From: VAXT01 sp963728535
Lineage (GTDB): Bacteria > Actinomycetota > Thermoleophilia > Gaiellales > Gaiellaceae
Assembly (NCBI GenBank): GCA_963728535.1
Contig: CAVSKK010000001.1
Coordinates: forward strand, 496,001-560,000
DNA: 64,000 bases
Direction: 5' to 3'
This document shows positions 51,423-59,661 of this stretch, in pieces. A program made the position numbers and the translations under genes. Below the pieces are notes generated by a model. It did not search any database. It worked only from the letters and a program-made list of their open reading frames with translations, and was not told the origin of the DNA. Positions within the stretch are counted from its first letter, which is position 1; every line of letters starts with the position of its first letter.

Positions 51423-52090
51423 GTGCACCGAGCAATCTGGCTCGTGACTGTGGGCGTGCTCGCCGCGGCATTGCGCGTCGGCGCGGCGGACTCGCCGGAG
51501 CGAGCCCCGGCGTCACGACCTGCAAGGGCGAGCTCGCAGCCGGTACGTATCCGCGGTCGTCGTGCCGGCGACCGGTCTGCCGGAGCGAACCGTGACGATC
51601 CGCGCCGGCCTCTACCTCGAGCACGGTGCGGCGTCCGTCCCCGGCACGAGGAGCGCCCCGACGACGCCGGAACGATCAGCGGTGGCCTGCAAGCCACCAC
51701 CCCGACGACCCGTTGCAGCCGCTCTATTCACTTCCGACGCGCAACGGCGCCATCGCCTGCAAAGGCCGCACAGGACCTCCCCTGTTCGGCGGTGACCTCG
51801 CGAGACGCAGAACGCAATCGAGGACGGCTGGATCCACGCAGCGTCCCCATCAGGGCGGCGAGCTCTGCATGGGCTTCATCCGCAACGACGAATGCGCGGG
51901 CACGGGGAACTGAGCCACACCGTGCTCCGTCGACACGGGCGGCAGACGAGGACGTGCCCACGCACACGATCGCCGGATCTGCCACTTCATCTCGGTATGC
52001 AACGCCGGCTGCTCCGATCGGCGATTCGGAAGGAACCAACGTTTGCAAGAGTTCGGCAAGACCGCCCCGGCGGCCGTAGTCGTACGTTTG
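51423..52090 (+). pseudogene. Decayed gene for a secreted repeat-type (beta-helix-like) protein
   Basis: A good start exists: GTG 51423 after GGGGAGA, followed by a signal-peptide-like VHRAIWLVTVGVLAAALRVG. After that, recognisable pieces lie in alternating frames: GVTTCKGELAAGTY, then VSAVVVPATGLPERTVTIRA and GLYLEHGA, then DDAGTISGGLQAT, then CMGFIRNDECAGTGN, then APIGDSEGTNV. The order resembles a family of exported actinobacterial proteins I recall only as hypothetical. At least four frame changes over about 600 bases point to real decay, or else a badly sequenced stretch. Boundaries are approximate. Confidence 0.45.
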
Positions 52091-52192
52091 ATCGCCACGA
52101 TGCGCGGAGGGGCGAGGGTTCACGCGCAAACGGGCCCTCGCCCTCTGAACCGCGTAACAATGCGGATTCTGCGGAGCCAGGAGGGGTGAAAA

Positions 52193-52264
52193 GGCGCATA
52201 CGGGATTCGAACCCGTGCCGCCGCCGTGAGAGGGCGGTGTCCTAGGCCACTAGACGAATGCGCC
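52193..52264 (-). tRNA. tRNA-Glu (anticodon CTC)
   Basis: 72 nt. Acceptor stem GGCGCAT/ATGCGCC, anticodon stem CCGCC/GGCGG with loop CTCTCAC, T arm ACGGG-TTCGAAT-CCCGT, and D arm GTCTAGTGGCCTAGGAC. CCA is not encoded. Position 73 would be U, which is unusual for this tRNA, so the end may be off by one. Confidence 0.95.
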
Positions 52265-52308
52265 CGGCTCGGACAAGTTTAGCGACCCCATGCGGGAGCG
52301 CTGACGTG

Positions 52309-53070
52309 CTAGGCGGGAGGAGGTGGCGGCGCCGGTTCGGCGGTCGCCGATGGTGCCTTGGGTCGTAGGTAGAGCTCGTCGTAGAGCAGTGCCGCGATCG
52401 CGCCTCCGGCGAGCGGGCCGACGTACCAGATCCACCAGTCCGTCCACGAGTTCCCGACGAGCTGTGGCCCGAGGGCGCGGGCCGGGTTGACGATGGCGCT
52501 CGTCAGCGGGTAGCCCATGAGGTTGTCGAAGACGACGACGAGACCGATCGCGATGCCCGCGACCGCGCTGTACGTGCTGCGCGGATCGGCGGTCGTCGCG
52601 AAGACGACCCAAACGAGGAAGAAAGTGAGCAGCGCCTCGACCACGAGGGCTGGGCCGAGGTCGATCGTGTGTCGCGCCGGCGCGCCGAGGTTCGTCGCGT
52701 CCCGGTTCGCCGCCGGGAAGATCCAGCGCAGGAGCAGCGCAGCCAGAACGCCGCCTGCGAACTGCGCGATCACGTAAAAGAGGCCAAGCAGGACCGAGAT
52801 CCGCCTTGTCAGCATGAAGCCGAAAGTGATCGCCGGGTTGAAGTAACCACCCGAGATGTGGCCGACGGCCGTGATCATCACTGCGATCACCAGGCCGTGC
52901 GCGAACGCGACCTCGAGTGTGCCCGCGTCGGCCTGCGGGCCGACCGCCATGATCGTCCCGACGCCGATTACGACGAGGGCGAACGTGCCGAGCAACTCGA
53001 CGAAAGAGCGGCGCAAAGTCTCCGCCAGAGGCGGAAGCGGGCCGGCGGTTGGGGTTCCGGGGAGCCTCAT
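52309..53070 (-). CDS. Aquaporin/glycerol facilitator (MIP family)
   Basis: 253 residues, six membrane helices plus two half-helices. The NPA boxes are GGYFNPAITFGFML and SAIVNPARALGPQLVG. The long GTIMAVGPQADAG first loop and the ARALGPQL second box favour an aquaporin-Z-like water channel over GlpF, but substrate selectivity cannot be settled by eye. A Pro-rich tail ends the protein. TAGGCT lies 10 bases before the ATG. Confidence 0.92.
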   Translation of the reverse strand: MRLPGTPTAGPLPPLAETLRRSFVELLGTFALVVIGVGTIMAVGPQADAGTLEVAFAHGLVIAVMITAVGHISGGYFNPAITFGFMLTRRISVLLGLFYVIAQFAGGVLAALLLRWIFPAANRDATNLGAPARHTIDLGPALVVEALLTFFLVWVVFATTADPRSTYSAVAGIAIGLVVVFDNLMGYPLTSAIVNPARALGPQLVGNSWTDWWIWYVGPLAGGAIAALLYDELYLRPKAPSATAEPAPPPPPA

Positions 53071-53200
53071 GGGAAGCGGCAGCCTACACAGGTTTGCCGG
53101 TCGTGCTCAACATCCTTCTGTTTGCGGATTCTGGTGAAAGCATGTAAAAGTGACCGGAAGTTGTTCCGTGCCGCCTGAAAACGGGGAGGGTCTGCGGCAA

Positions 53201-54229
53201 ATGAGTCATCTGAGGAATCCAAGGTTGGGGAAAGGCGCGACATTGGCGACCGCGCTGCTCGTCGGCGCGACGATTTTCGCGCTCGCAACGACGGCGCGAG
53301 GCGCTTCGCACAGGGCGCAGGTTGCAACCCTCGAGCTCACTCAGACCTGCTCGGACCGGGTCGAGCCGGGCGCCACGATCAGCATCCAGGCCACCGTGCA
53401 GAACACGGGCGACGAGGCTCTGATCATCACTCCGCCGGGGCCGGACGCCGACGCCGGCACTCCCGACAACGCGACCGACGACTTCTTCCTCACCTATCAG
53501 AGCGGTGACAACCCACCCCTCGGCCAACTCGGCCCGGGTGAGACCTGGACGTACGCCGGCTCGTTCACGGCCCCGTCCGAGGACGTCACGAACATCGTCG
53601 GCGTCGATGCGATCTCGACACCGGGCGGGACGGATGTCAGTGACATCACGCCGTGTGAGACCGACGTCATCCAGCAGGCTCAGCCCGGCAGGATCGCCGG
53701 TGTCTCCGAGGTGGCCGGCACCGTCCTCGTCAAGGCGAAGGGAACGGACAAATTCGTCGCGCTCGACGGCGAGACCGAGATCCCGGTTGGCTCACAGGTG
53801 AACACCCTCAAGGGAACGGTTGCCCTGACCGCAGGCCTCGGTGGCGGCAAGACGAACTCGGCGAATTTCTACCAGGGCATCTTCACGATCCAACAGGCCA
53901 AGAAGGCCGGGGCCGTCATGACGCTCCGGCTGGACGGTGGCACCTTCCGCGGCTGCAGGGCGGGCGGGGCGAAGACGTTGAGCATCGAGTCCACACAAGC
54001 GAAGAAGCGGGTGCGGAGGCTCTGGGGCAGCGGCAAGGGGCGCTTCAGCTCCAAGGGCAAGTACGGGGCAGCGACGGTCAGCGGGACGAAGTGGCTGACA
54101 GAAGACCGCTGCGACGGAACGCTCATCAAGGTGGTGCAGGGGGTCGTCCGCGTCCGGGACTTCCGCAAGCACAAGACCGTCAAAGTTCGGGCGGGCCGCA
54201 GCTACCTGGCCAAGGCGCCGGGCTTCTAG
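53201..54229 (+). CDS. Secreted FecR-like domain protein
   Basis: 342 residues from ATG 53201, with GGGGAGGG upstream; a GTG at 53150 would add 17 residues. A signal peptide (GATLATALLVGATIFALATTARGA) is followed by a CARDB/Ig-like domain (VEPGATISIQATVQNTGDEA) and a FecR-like domain (SEVAGTVLVKAKGTDKFVAL, EIPVGSQVNTLKGTVALTAG). A second FecR-like half is Lys/Arg rich (WLTEDRCDGTLIKVVQGVVR). It converges on the CHASE2 cyclase gene and shares the CTAG stop with it. Confidence 0.8.
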   Translation: MSHLRNPRLGKGATLATALLVGATIFALATTARGASHRAQVATLELTQTCSDRVEPGATISIQATVQNTGDEALIITPPGPDADAGTPDNATDDFFLTYQSGDNPPLGQLGPGETWTYAGSFTAPSEDVTNIVGVDAISTPGGTDVSDITPCETDVIQQAQPGRIAGVSEVAGTVLVKAKGTDKFVALDGETEIPVGSQVNTLKGTVALTAGLGGGKTNSANFYQGIFTIQQAKKAGAVMTLRLDGGTFRGCRAGGAKTLSIESTQAKKRVRRLWGSGKGRFSSKGKYGAATVSGTKWLTEDRCDGTLIKVVQGVVRVRDFRKHKTVKVRAGRSYLAKAPGF

Positions 54230-56055
54230 CCGACGGCTTCGCGGCGGACCTTCTCGGCTGACTCGAAAGCGGCGTCGCTCGCCGCTTCGATCGACCAGAT
54301 CTTCACCTTCTCCTGCCGGCCTCGGACATCGAACTCGTCCACGAAGACGAGATCGTCCACCTCTTCCTTGAGCGCCTCGCGGGTCGAGTCCGCCATGTAG
54401 AACAGGTAAGCCTGTCCCTTCGTCATCCCTTGGAGGCGCGAGGCCGTGTTCGTCGAGTCGCCGATCACCGTGTACTCCAGGCGTCGCTCCGAGCCGACGT
54501 TGCCGGACATGAAGGGGCCGGTGTTCAGGCCGATACCCATCTTGAAGCCCTGGCTCAGGTCCTGTTCACGCAGCCAGGCGTTGAAGCGGGGGAGCCGCAC
54601 CTCGAGCATCTCGCGCGCGGTCGAGACTCCTCTGTCGGCGTGATCCGGCTGCTCGATCGGCGCACCGAAGACCGCCATGATGCCGTCGCCCTCGTACGAG
54701 ACGAGCGTGCCTTCGTGCTCGAGGATCGCCTCGGTCATCTCGCTCAAGTAGTAGTTCACCGCCTGGATCACCCGGTCGGCGGGCAACGACTCCGAGAACG
54801 TTGTGAAGCCGCGTAGGTCGGTGAACATGATCGTCCCGACGAGCGAGACACCGCCGAGGCGGAGGTCGTCGTCGGTTCGCGCGAGCACCTGCTCGACCAC
54901 GCTCTCGGGGACGAAGCGAGAGAAGACGTCGCGCACCCGCTCTCGCTCGAAGGCCGCGAGCAGGTAGTGCGCGGCGAGCGAGCCGACCGAAGAGAGGACG
55001 AGCGCGCCGAAGGGATAGATGAACGAGACCACCCAGCCGAGCTGGAACGCCACCTGGGTCGCAACGATGTAGGCAACGGCTGCGGAGATCGCAGCCACCA
55101 GCGTCCAGAGCAGGTTGACCCGAAGGCTGAGCAGGGGTGCGAGCAGCCCGAGCACCAGGATTGCGAGCACGGTGACCCACGTCGGAACGCTCCTGAGCGG
55201 AAAGCCGCGAAGAGCGGTCGAGACGGCGTTCGCCTGAATCTCGGGGCCGGGCATGTTGTCGCCCGTGGAGGTGGGGTGGATGTCCAGGAGAACCGGCGCG
55301 GTACCGCCGACGATGACGATCTTGTTCTGAAACGTGCCCGGCTTGAAGCGGCCGTAGTAGACCTTCGAGAAGGAGATGCTCTCGATCGTTCCGGGCGGGC
55401 CTCTGAAGTCGATCCAGTTCGTCGCCTGGTCTCCGAAGTCGTCCCGCGTGATGGGGTGGTCCAACGCCCGCCTGGCGGTCACGAGCGAGAGGCTCTGCAG
55501 CTTGTCGATCTCGAACGCGACGCGACGGAAAGAGCCGCCGGGGTCGATCGGGAACTTGCCGTTGCCGACGAGTGCTTTGCTGTAGCGGAGGCCCTGCCCC
55601 CCGCCGAACACGTTCGTGCGACCCGTCTTCGGATCGGCTGCAGTCGTGCTCAGCACGACGTTCCCTGCGTTGCGTACCGAGGTGATGAGCGCGAAGTCCT
55701 GTGCGGGGTCTTCCGACTCCGAGGTGAACTGGATGTCGTAGGTGATCACGTCCGCGCCGTCAGCCTTGAGACGATCGATGACCCGGGCGAAGCGCTTGCG
55801 TGGGAACGGCCAGCGGCCGCTCACGCCCGCAGAGTTGAAGTCGCTGAACGTGTCCTCGTCGACTGCGACGACGACGATGTCCTTCGGAACAGGCTGCGTG
55901 CCGCGAATCGAGAACCTGACGTCCACGGAGCTGAGCTCGAGGCCCTTGAAGAGGCTCGTCCCGTAACAAAGCAGGGCAAGACCGCACGCTCCGGCGCCGA
56001 CTCCCAGAAAGAGCGCCGTGGTCAGCCGTTGCTTGCTGCGGGTGTCTCGCGCCAT
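54226..56055 (-). CDS. CHASE2-domain class III adenylate/guanylate cyclase
   Basis: 609 residues from ATG 56055 (a GTG 12 bases earlier is possible). An N-terminal helix leads to an extracellular CHASE2 domain (DIVVVAVDEDTFSDF, GADVITYDIQFTSE, KIVIVGGTAPVLLDIHPTS). Three membrane helices follow, then the cyclase domain, with metal-binding Asp residues in IMFTDLRGFTTFSES and YEGDGIMAVFGAP, and GLNTGPFMSGNVG plus YTVIGDSTNTASRL. It makes cAMP or cGMP in response to an outside signal. TATCGT lies 10 bases before the ATG. Confidence 0.93.
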   Translation of the reverse strand: MARDTRSKQRLTTALFLGVGAGACGLALLCYGTSLFKGLELSSVDVRFSIRGTQPVPKDIVVVAVDEDTFSDFNSAGVSGRWPFPRKRFARVIDRLKADGADVITYDIQFTSESEDPAQDFALITSVRNAGNVVLSTTAADPKTGRTNVFGGGQGLRYSKALVGNGKFPIDPGGSFRRVAFEIDKLQSLSLVTARRALDHPITRDDFGDQATNWIDFRGPPGTIESISFSKVYYGRFKPGTFQNKIVIVGGTAPVLLDIHPTSTGDNMPGPEIQANAVSTALRGFPLRSVPTWVTVLAILVLGLLAPLLSLRVNLLWTLVAAISAAVAYIVATQVAFQLGWVVSFIYPFGALVLSSVGSLAAHYLLAAFERERVRDVFSRFVPESVVEQVLARTDDDLRLGGVSLVGTIMFTDLRGFTTFSESLPADRVIQAVNYYLSEMTEAILEHEGTLVSYEGDGIMAVFGAPIEQPDHADRGVSTAREMLEVRLPRFNAWLREQDLSQGFKMGIGLNTGPFMSGNVGSERRLEYTVIGDSTNTASRLQGMTKGQAYLFYMADSTREALKEEVDDLVFVDEFDVRGRQEKVKIWSIEAASDAAFESAEKVRREAVG

Positions 56056-56103
56056 CGCCTCGCACACGATACGAGACGCGAGCGGACGGGAATCGCGCGA
56101 GCG

Positions 56104-56199
56104 CTAGCGCTTCGGCATGCTGGGGAAACCCCAGATGAGCACGAGCACGCAGAGCACGATCAGGACGAGGCCAAGCGTGATGGAGGTCATTGCAGTCAT
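56104..56199 (-). CDS. 31-residue single-helix membrane peptide (tentative)
   Basis: MTAMTSITLGLVLIVLCVLV, then LIWGFPSMPKR. A clean membrane helix with a short basic end, encoded between the cyclase and the next gene, with a weak GGGA 11 bases upstream. Too short for homology by eye, but the hydrophobic pattern is not expected from antisense DNA. Confidence 0.4.
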   Translation of the reverse strand: MTAMTSITLGLVLIVLCVLVLIWGFPSMPKR

Positions 56200-56264
56200 A
56201 GATGCCGTTCCCGGTTGTTTCTTTCGGAAACGTGCTTCCTGGTATCGACGCCGTGCTTCCCGAG

Positions 56265-57233
56265 CTAAAGCGACATTCCACGTGCCACGGCTCGTGCCGC
56301 GTCCCGCATGACCGTCGTTCGGCTGTTCTCGAACACGAAGTGGTACTCGCCGAAGCCCGCGACGCCCTGGCGCGCGCGCTCGGCGACGTAGGCGTTCCGC
56401 CACCGGTTTACTTCGGCCCGCGAGAGGCCGCGTACGTTGCCGCCGTAGCCGTGGCCGATCCGGTACCCCGGCGTCATGCCTGCGACGTAGCGCTCGGCCA
56501 GGGCCCGGCGTGTCGGCCCGCCGGCAGCCAGCGCGCGCTGCCCGTCCGACCAGGTCCGCGCCGCACGGGCCGGATCGCCGACGAAGTCCGGGAACTCCTC
56601 GCCGGCCAGGCGGAACGAGGCGCGCCTGAGCTGGCGCCAGAAGGCCGTCAGCTCCCGGTCGACAGGGAGTCTCGCGAGGCGCAGCGCTGCTCGAGTCGCC
56701 CAAACCCAGCCCTTGAGCTCCTTGTCGCCGAGCACCTTGCGACCGAACGTCAGCCCTTGGAGCTCCCCGCGGACAAACTGGCGGTGCTCCCGGCCTTGTG
56801 GGCCGGCGAGCTCGGTGCCGAGCTCGTCGAACTGCCATGAATCGACGACCACTCCCGCGCGGCGTGCGCGGCGGATCGTGTCGCGGTAGCGCCGTCCGAC
56901 CTCGACGCCCCATCCGATTCGCTGGGCGGCCGAGAGGCGAAGCAGCTCGGGCAGATCCGGCACGCGTCCACTGAAACGCCGGCCAACCCGTCGCTCCTCC
57001 TCCCGGGTCAGGCGGCGCCTCTCCCACGCGAGTGTCCGTGATTCAGCCTTGAACATCGGCGAGTAACGGCCGCCTCGGTACTCCCGGATCAAGGCGCTCG
57101 CTTCGAAATTGACGCCGTAGGTGCCGACGTGGATGCGCGTGCCTGTGGGCATGTCGGATGCGTCGATGGCATCCATCAGCCGCACCAGATCGTCGATCTC
57201 GAAGTAGGAAAAGAGGACGGCTCGGACAGGCAT
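56265..57233 (-). CDS. Uncharacterised Arg-rich protein
   Basis: 322 residues from ATG 57233 (VRAVLFSYFEIDDLVRLMDA at the start). The frame is open further upstream across tRNA-Gln, but that part is not coding. The protein is soluble and Arg-rich: ESRTLAWERRRLTREEERR, WSDGQRALAAGGPTRRALAE, GHGYGGNVRGLSRAEVNRWR near the end. I recognise no domain. It follows the tRNA-Gln terminator directly and has no visible promoter or Shine-Dalgarno sequence, so its expression is unclear. Confidence 0.6.
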   Translation of the reverse strand: MPVRAVLFSYFEIDDLVRLMDAIDASDMPTGTRIHVGTYGVNFEASALIREYRGGRYSPMFKAESRTLAWERRRLTREEERRVGRRFSGRVPDLPELLRLSAAQRIGWGVEVGRRYRDTIRRARRAGVVVDSWQFDELGTELAGPQGREHRQFVRGELQGLTFGRKVLGDKELKGWVWATRAALRLARLPVDRELTAFWRQLRRASFRLAGEEFPDFVGDPARAARTWSDGQRALAAGGPTRRALAERYVAGMTPGYRIGHGYGGNVRGLSRAEVNRWRNAYVAERARQGVAGFGEYHFVFENSRTTVMRDAARAVARGMSL

Positions 57234-57242
57234 TTTGGATGG

Positions 57243-57266
57243 AAAACCCTGCGCTGAGCAGGGATT
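57243..57266 (-). terminator. Rho-independent terminator after tRNA-Gln
   Basis: On the minus strand CCCTGC-TCAGC-GCAGGG (57247-57263) followed by TTTT: a 6-bp GC-rich stem with a T-run, 15 bases after the tRNA 3' end. Confidence 0.7.
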
Positions 57267-57277
57267 TGTACAGAAGG

Positions 57278-57348
57278 CTGCGGGGCTAGGATTCGAACCT
57301 AGACTACCCGGTCCAGAGCCGGGCGTCCTACCATTAGACGACCCCGCA
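57278..57348 (-). tRNA. tRNA-Gln (anticodon CTG)
   Basis: 71 nt including discriminator G. Acceptor TGCGGGG/CCCCGCA, anticodon stem CCCGG/CCGGG with loop CTCTGGA, T arm CTAGG-TTCGAAT-CCTAG. CCA is not encoded. It lies 13 bases after the GNAT gene stop and may be processed from that operon. Confidence 0.95.
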
Positions 57349-57361
57349 ACGGCCGCGAATT

Positions 57362-57859
57362 CTAGCGGTCGATCATGTACTTCACTTGCTCGTGGCCGTA
57401 GACGTCCATGACGCCGGCGAAGACCATGCCGCACTTCTCCATGACGCGCCGTGACGCGATGTTCGTCGGAAGCGTGACCGCCGCGATCTGCTTCAGGCCG
57501 AGCTCGCCGAGCCCGAACTCGATCGACGCCTGTGCCGCTTCGGTCGCATATCCGTTGCCCCAGTGCTTGCTGAGAAAGCGGTAGCCGACTTCGATCTCAG
57601 GCCCGTCGGCAAGGTGATTGAGGCCCGTCACACCGATCACCTCGTTTGTCGCGCGCAACTCGACGGGCCAGAGGCCGAACCCGTGCTCTTCGTGGTGGCG
57701 CATGTGCTTCGCGAGGTTGGCTTGCGCGTCGTCCAGGGTCGATGTTGGCGCGCCCCACCAGGCCGCCTCGGCGTCGCGCGAAATTGCGTGCCAAGCCTCG
57801 AGGTCCTCGAGTGTCGCCGGTCGCAGGCGGAGCCGCTCGGTGAGGAGCGGCAGCGGCAC
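57362..57859 (-). CDS. GNAT-family N-acetyltransferase (RimJ/RimL-like)
   Basis: 165 residues, GTG start on the stop of the ABC gene (TAGTG). Typical opening LLTERLRLRPATLEDLEAWH, the acetyl-CoA loop RFLSKHWGNGYATEAAQASI, and AVTLPTNIASRRVMEKCGMV. It acetylates an amine, perhaps a protein N-terminus or small molecule. It is third in the ABC exporter operon; whether its substrate is exported or it protects the cell is unknown. Confidence 0.9.
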   Translation of the reverse strand: MPLPLLTERLRLRPATLEDLEAWHAISRDAEAAWWGAPTSTLDDAQANLAKHMRHHEEHGFGLWPVELRATNEVIGVTGLNHLADGPEIEVGYRFLSKHWGNGYATEAAQASIEFGLGELGLKQIAAVTLPTNIASRRVMEKCGMVFAGVMDVYGHEQVKYMIDR

Positions 57860-59661
57860 TACGCGACCTCGGCCCAGTCTCCGTAGAGCGACGTGTAGAG
57901 GCCCCTGCGTGCCATCAGCTCGTCGTGCGTGCCCTGCTCCACGACCTGGCCGTGCTCGAGGACGACGATCAGGTCGGCGTCGCGGATCGTCGAGAGCCGG
58001 TGTGCGATCACGAACGCCGTGCGATCGGCCAGAAGGGTTCGGAGCGCGCTCTCGATTCTCCGCTCGGTGCCGATGTCGACCGACGACGTCGCCTCGTCGA
58101 GGATGAGGATGCGCGGATTGGCAAGCAGCGCGCGGGCGAAGGCGACGAGCTGGCGCTGCCCGAGCGAGAGGCGGGTCCCGCGCTCCTGGAGGTTCGTCTC
58201 GTAGCCGTCCTCGAGGGCCAGGATGAACTCATGGGCGCCGACCGCCTTCGCTGCGGCCGCGACGTCCGCGGGATCGGCGTCCGGCCGCCCAAAGGCGATG
58301 TTGTCGCGGACGGTGCCGGCGAACAGGAAGCCTTCCTGCGGCACGACGCCGAGCTGACGGCGAAGCGACGCCTGCGAGACATCGCGGAGGTCGATGCCGT
58401 CGATGGTGATCCGGCCTTCGATTGGGTCGTAGAAGCGGGCGAGGAGCTTGGCGATCGTCGACTTCCCGGCTCCCGTGTGGCCGACGAGGGCAACTGTTGT
58501 GCCCGCGGGGACGTCGAGATCGATCCCGTGCAGCACCTCGGGCCCCGTCGCATAGCCGAAGCGAACGTCTTCGAACCGGACCTCGCCCTCGATCCGGTCG
58601 AGCTCGCGAGCGTCCGGCTTGTCTCGGACTTCGGGCTCCTCGTCCATCACGTCCATGATCTTGTCGAGCGCGGCAACCGCCGCCAGGAACGTGTTGTAGA
58701 GCTGAGAGAGCTGCTGCACTGGGTCGAAGAAGTTCGACAGGTAGAGGACGAAGGCGAGCAGCGTGCCGACGGTCAGGCTGCCCCCGAAGACCAAATAACC
58801 GCCGTAGCCGATCACGATCGCGGTCGCGAGCGCCGACAGGAAGTCCACGAACGGGAAGTAGAGCCCGTTCAGGACGACTGTCTGCTGGTTCGCTTCCCGG
58901 TAGTGCGCGTTGACCTCTTGGAAGTTGCGCTGGTTTGCCTGCTCGCGCCGAAACGCCTGGACGACTCGCATGCCGCTGATGTCCTCGGCCAGCGTCGCGG
59001 TGACGAGCCCGAGCCGCTCACGGACCGCCCGGTACGCGCGGGCCGAGCGGACACGAAAGATCGCGGTGGCGATGAACATGAGCGGCATCACCGTCAGCGT
59101 GGCGAGAGCGAGCCGCCAGTCGAGGAAGAAGAGGATGATCGACGTGCCGAAGAGGAAGAGCGTGCTCTGGATGAGGGTCGTCACGCCGTCCGTGACGAGC
59201 TGGTCGAGAGCCTCGACGTCGTTCGTCAACCGGCTGATGATCACCCCGGCGCGGTTGCGCTCGTAGTAACCGAGCGAGAGCCGTTGGAGGTGCCGAAAGA
59301 GCGTGTTGCGGAGGTCGGCCAGGATGCGCTCGCCCGTCCACCCCGTGAAGTAGGTCTGCGCCGAGCTCGTCACGAGGTTCAGGACGCCGGCGATGACGAA
59401 CAGCCCGACGACGATCGTCAGTGCGTGCACGTCCTGCTTGCGGATGCCGTCGTCGATGACGAGCTTCGCGAGGTACGGCGGCGCGAGCGCCGTCAGCGTT
59501 GCGGCGATGAGCGACGCGAGTGCAAGAAGCGTTTGGCGCTTGTAGGGCGCCGCCAGCCGTGCGAGCGTCGATACGCGTCGGACCGTGCGCTGCCACGACC
59601 AGTCCTCGACCTTCGCGTCGCGCCGCTGCGTGAGGTGGCCCCCTGGTTGCCAGACTCTCAT
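57859..59661 (-). CDS. ABC exporter subunit with degenerate signature motif
   Basis: 600 residues: six-helix permease domain (about 40-330) fused to an ATPase. Walker A GHTGAGKSTIAKLL, Walker B LILDEATSSVD with catalytic Glu, and His in IAHRLSTIRDAD. The signature reads RLSLGQRQLV rather than LSGGQ. ATG overlaps the partner's stop (ATGA). With the next gene it forms a heterodimeric multidrug- or lipid-exporter type transporter. Confidence 0.93.
   Translation of the reverse strand: MRVWQPGGHLTQRRDAKVEDWSWQRTVRRVSTLARLAAPYKRQTLLALASLIAATLTALAPPYLAKLVIDDGIRKQDVHALTIVVGLFVIAGVLNLVTSSAQTYFTGWTGERILADLRNTLFRHLQRLSLGYYERNRAGVIISRLTNDVEALDQLVTDGVTTLIQSTLFLFGTSIILFFLDWRLALATLTVMPLMFIATAIFRVRSARAYRAVRERLGLVTATLAEDISGMRVVQAFRREQANQRNFQEVNAHYREANQQTVVLNGLYFPFVDFLSALATAIVIGYGGYLVFGGSLTVGTLLAFVLYLSNFFDPVQQLSQLYNTFLAAVAALDKIMDVMDEEPEVRDKPDARELDRIEGEVRFEDVRFGYATGPEVLHGIDLDVPAGTTVALVGHTGAGKSTIAKLLARFYDPIEGRITIDGIDLRDVSQASLRRQLGVVPQEGFLFAGTVRDNIAFGRPDADPADVAAAAKAVGAHEFILALEDGYETNLQERGTRLSLGQRQLVAFARALLANPRILILDEATSSVDIGTERRIESALRTLLADRTAFVIAHRLSTIRDADLIVVLEHGQVVEQGTHDELMARRGLYTSLYGDWAEVA

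Noticed and set aside
51728..52129. 133-codon minus-strand frame
   Set aside because: Lies over the decayed plus-strand gene, with no recognisable domain or ribosome-binding site.
57234..57434. N-terminal extension of the gene at 56265-57233
   Set aside because: It would translate through tRNA-Gln and its terminator.
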